Shown piece by piece: positions 61,326 to 64,000 of a stretch of DNA of 64,000 bases. Below the pieces are notes generated by a model. The model saw nothing but the letters and a program-made list of their open reading frames with translations, did no database searches and had not been told where the DNA came from. Position numbers and translations under genes: made by a program. Positions within the stretch are counted from its first letter, which is position 1. Every line of letters starts with the position of its first letter. This DNA is from a virus: IMG/VR virus record IMGVR_UViG_3300013123_000005, positions 1 through 64,000 of that record. One strand, 5' to 3'.

Positions 61326-62339
61326 ATGGCTTCTATGTTTAAGCAATTATTAGCTAGCGATAAGGCGACCGTAAGAACGCCTTTGTATGAAGGAATTCCA
61401 ATGACGGGAACTTTGTTCAATGGTACTGACTATGCTGGCTTTCCAGATGAAGAGAATATTAAGAAGTATTCTCATGGTATTTTTGAATCGGTATATGATT
61501 ATCCTTATTTGAGTTCCTCAGCGAATCATTTGTTTGATTTGTCGTTTGGCTTTGCATCAAGCTCAATTTACAATACGACTGGTGTTGTTGATGCAGACAA
61601 GAAAATTAACATGTACAATCAAATGTGTCAGATGTTGATGGGATTTGACGATGATGGAAAGGTAAAACCATTGAAAAATCCCGAGACTGGTGCAGAAATG
61701 AAGGAAGTCTTCCTTATCGATCTTTCTCGATTAGTTTACAAGGATGAAATTAAGAAGGGCTCAGTGAATCTGTATTATTTTGACGATACCTCTTATTCTA
61801 CGTCCTGTGATTCGGGAGAAATTTGTCACGGTTATGAAGCCGGTAGTATTTATATTGATTCACCGGTTGGTGAATATTCTTCAATATATGTCACAATATC
61901 GCCCGAGGATAATTGTGGAATGGTATTTTATCAGGCTGGTGCGATATTGTTGTCGGGCTCTAGTTGGGCTATAGAAGAGGCTAACGGTTCGGCTGACACG
62001 TTTGCAGATCTCTTTACTTCCGGCAGTATCGAAGAGATTTGTGACGGTTTCAGACACCGAATTTGTAATCTTCAACTAACAAACACTACAGAGCTTTTTA
62101 GTCAGATGTATTTCTGCCGGGCAAATAATAACGAGTTTAACTATTCTAGTAATCCCACGTATCTTTCTAGTAGCCAGATTGTCACAAAAGACGTGGCTAG
62201 CGATCCAGCAGTTTCGTATTTAACGGGAGTTGGTCTTTTCTCTGCTAAAGGAGAACTGTTAGCCACAGCTAAGTTATCGGAACCATTGAAGAAAACAAGC
62301 AGTACAGAGTTAAACATTAAAATCAGGCTCGATTGGTAA
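61326..62339 (+). CDS. Virion structural protein, paralog 1
   Basis: A 337-residue beta-rich protein with a strong AAGGAGAG site. The end, GELLATAKLSEPLKK then ELNIKIRLDW, is like the end of the 62804 product (NVIAIASLAEPLRK, EYTIKISIDG), and the middle motifs NNEFNYSSNPTYLSS versus KGSLNHSNNPSFVDR also correspond. The two are paralogs separated by one small gene. Confidence 0.7.
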   Translation: MASMFKQLLASDKATVRTPLYEGIPMTGTLFNGTDYAGFPDEENIKKYSHGIFESVYDYPYLSSSANHLFDLSFGFASSSIYNTTGVVDADKKINMYNQMCQMLMGFDDDGKVKPLKNPETGAEMKEVFLIDLSRLVYKDEIKKGSVNLYYFDDTSYSTSCDSGEICHGYEAGSIYIDSPVGEYSSIYVTISPEDNCGMVFYQAGAILLSGSSWAIEEANGSADTFADLFTSGSIEEICDGFRHRICNLQLTNTTELFSQMYFCRANNNEFNYSSNPTYLSSSQIVTKDVASDPAVSYLTGVGLFSAKGELLATAKLSEPLKKTSSTELNIKIRLDW

Positions 62340-62369
62340 TTTAAGGAAATTTAAGGAAATCAACGATTT

Positions 62370-62801
62370 ATGAATCTTAAAAAGATGATAAACGAGGCTT
62401 TCGAAGATCACATTAAGCAAGCCCAAGAAAAGCAACCAGAAATTATTCGTCATATCAAGTTGCAACTTCAAAGATTCGTTGAAGATGAATCGGTATTCAC
62501 AGATATGATCGATGCTTTTGAACGCATTATCCGTATGGCTATGGCAGATAATACTTCTGATTCTGTTGACAAGATTGCAAGAGATCTAGACTTAGCTCCA
62601 GCTTTTGTCAGTTTTCATACCAGAATAGCGAAGAGAGATAAGAGCGATGGTTTACTGAATAAGTCGATTGACGTTAAACAGATTGCTTCAACAATTCAGA
62701 AACCAAAAGCCAGAGAATATGTACCTTCCTATCGTGATGAGAATGAAATGATTTATGGCAATTCTTATTCAGAGCCCGGTGGACATAGAACGGGAGATTA
62801 A
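62370..62801 (+). CDS. Small helical protein between paralogs
   Basis: A 143-residue helical protein. The opening MNLKKMINEAFEDH contains I7-N-E9-A10, a prohead-protease-type site, and resembles the start of the gene at 63927. A duplicated 10-bp purine element (62341-62350, 62351-62360) gives two AAGGA sites before the ATG. No family recognised. Confidence 0.65.
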   Translation: MNLKKMINEAFEDHIKQAQEKQPEIIRHIKLQLQRFVEDESVFTDMIDAFERIIRMAMADNTSDSVDKIARDLDLAPAFVSFHTRIAKRDKSDGLLNKSIDVKQIASTIQKPKAREYVPSYRDENEMIYGNSYSEPGGHRTGD

Positions 62802-62803
62802 TT

Positions 62804-63913
62804 TTGTCATATCTTTTTCAGTTCGATCAAGATGATATTATTCATTCAACAAACGAGGCGCATCCTCGTTCAGAGATGATAATCTTGTCAGATGGAACAA
62901 AACAATGTTCTTGGGAGCCTTCTGAAAGAAATGCCGATGGTTATTTGACCTATGGGCTGTCTGCTTCAAGTGGACAGTTTGTATATAAAGATTCTTCGAA
63001 TGCTGATAGTTTTCCGACAGCATCATACGGAGAACAGATTCAATTAAATTCTGGAATGACAACTGCTTCGATTTCTTTATACAAATATTGGACAGGTTTC
63101 GATACTTCAAGCTACGAACAATATTTGTCAGCCATCAAGTCAACACTAAAGTACAACACTCTTCTAAGTCCTCATTTTGCTTTTAGCTCGTCCTATGGTG
63201 ACAAGAGCGCTCAAGAGATGCTGATGATCAGCATTCCAGAGGCATTTTACGGAAGCAAAATACAAAAAGGATCTGTCAAGTTAAGTTTTCTTGAAACTGA
63301 AGTGCTGTTTGGTACTCTAGAAGATTCAAATCAAAATGGCGAATTAATTCAGACGTTTGGTGCAACCGGATCTGGATTAGTAGCTGGAGTTGTACTATAT
63401 GATGAAGGCATTATCCTATTGACTGGTTCTTGGATCATTGATGACAGCATCGATGGATTGACTTATTCCGGAACATATCCGACTTGGAACACAGATGGCA
63501 AGCCTAGGTGGTGTTATTGGGGCGCAGACAATACAGATGAAAGTTTTCCATCATATACTTTGGAGTTTAATGGAACAGTACAGACGCCAGTGATTTTGAT
63601 GTATGCTCATGCACCAAAAGGATCGTTGAACCATTCCAATAATCCATCGTTTGTTGATCGAAATGATATGACAAGATATTTGAATTTTGCTAGCAGTTCT
63701 CATGGTTTTTATGAAGATGAGAAGGTAGGCTTAACCAACTCTATTTATTCAGAGTACAACGATGTACACAAAGATTTTCGAAAGCAAACATATATTTCGA
63801 AAGTTGCCGTTCTCGATGAAGACAAGAACGTAATTGCAATTGCCAGTTTAGCAGAGCCATTACGCAAACTTCAAGAGCGAGAGTACACGATAAAGATTTC
63901 GATTGACGGATAA
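62804..63913 (+). CDS. Virion structural protein, paralog 2
   Basis: A 369-residue protein, TTG start two bases after the preceding TAA. Paralog of the 61326 gene by order of motifs and C-terminal strand pair. Beta-rich, probably virion. Confidence 0.7.
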   Translation: MSYLFQFDQDDIIHSTNEAHPRSEMIILSDGTKQCSWEPSERNADGYLTYGLSASSGQFVYKDSSNADSFPTASYGEQIQLNSGMTTASISLYKYWTGFDTSSYEQYLSAIKSTLKYNTLLSPHFAFSSSYGDKSAQEMLMISIPEAFYGSKIQKGSVKLSFLETEVLFGTLEDSNQNGELIQTFGATGSGLVAGVVLYDEGIILLTGSWIIDDSIDGLTYSGTYPTWNTDGKPRWCYWGADNTDESFPSYTLEFNGTVQTPVILMYAHAPKGSLNHSNNPSFVDRNDMTRYLNFASSSHGFYEDEKVGLTNSIYSEYNDVHKDFRKQTYISKVAVLDEDKNVIAIASLAEPLRKLQEREYTIKISIDG

Positions 63914-63926
63914 GGAAGCAAATACA

Positions 63927-64000
63927 ATGAATTTAGCCAAAGAACAACTTAAGAAAATGATTCAAGAAGCTTTGAGCGAGGTTCTTTCAGAAGCCACCTT
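63927..64000 (+). CDS. Partial gene, truncated by window end
   Basis: ATG at 63927 with AAGGAAG upstream; 24 codons are present. MNLAKEQLKKMIQEALSE and following residues contain two I/L-x-E-A sites (IQEA, LSEA), like the gene at 62370. The remainder is outside the window. Confidence 0.7.
   Translation, partial: MNLAKEQLKKMIQEALSEVLSEAT

Overview
The window is part of the genome of a large AT-rich tailed bacteriophage with a contractile tail (myovirus morphology), probably a jumbo phage. All supported genes lie on the + strand, packed with short gaps or 1-11 base stop/start overlaps. T4-type markers are a gp25-like wedge protein (42802-43197), a gp6/baseplate-J-like wedge protein (43187-44986), a hub protein combining an OB-like region with a lytic transglycosylase-like region (35959-37104), and a gp55-like late sigma factor (34846-35646). 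No rRNA, integrase, transposase or CRISPR array is visible. The host cannot be named from the sequence.

Layout. 1-5 kb: three identical tandem sigma70-type promoters, then a run of small genes, most from one divergent family (I/V-G-x-V/L/T-Y near the N-terminus, hydrophobic middle strand, FLxLxT-like segment), plus a DUF3228 protein. 5-10.4 kb: nucleic-acid repair enzymes (HD hydrolase, GNAT-like/P-loop kinase fusion, ParB-like/CCA-nucleotidyltransferase fusion, RlaP-like nucleotidyltransferase, ATP-dependent ligase). 10.4-18.5 kb: beta-helix fibre protein, HAD phosphatase, HExxH protein with 20-residue repeats, a three-domain ligase-like/HxGH-nucleotidylyltransferase/ParB-like protein and an acidic coiled-coil protein. 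18.5-25 kb: many very small genes, several promoters, one tRNA-Arg(TCT), a metallophosphatase and a second HExxH protein. 25.2-34 kb: Cas4/RecB-like Fe-S nuclease and a surface-sugar cluster (three GT4-like and one GT9-like glycosyltransferases, acetyltransferase, DegT-type aminotransferase, GDP-mannose dehydratase). 34-64 kb: zinc ribbon, sigma factor and a long structural block of baseplate, adhesin and virion proteins, ending in a gene cut by the window edge.

How the parts may work together. Promoters of the form TTGACA-N17-TATACT(GTA) precede small-gene blocks and repair genes and look like host-sigma70 early or middle promoters; the late sigma factor sits at the head of the structural block. 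The repair genes form a coherent end-processing set (kinase, phosphohydrolase, CCA addition, ligation), and the phage tRNA does not encode its CCA tail. The sugar cluster could make a GDP-4-keto-6-deoxymannose-derived amino sugar (perosamine-like) and attach it to a virion or cell target.

The observation I find most worth testing is that several repair and NAD-type enzymes begin with a short amphipathic segment ending in L/I-x-E followed by A, G or S. This is the cleavage pattern of T4-type prohead proteases, and the same tetrapeptides recur in linkers between fused domains. It suggests, but does not prove, that these enzymes are packaged in the capsid, processed and injected.
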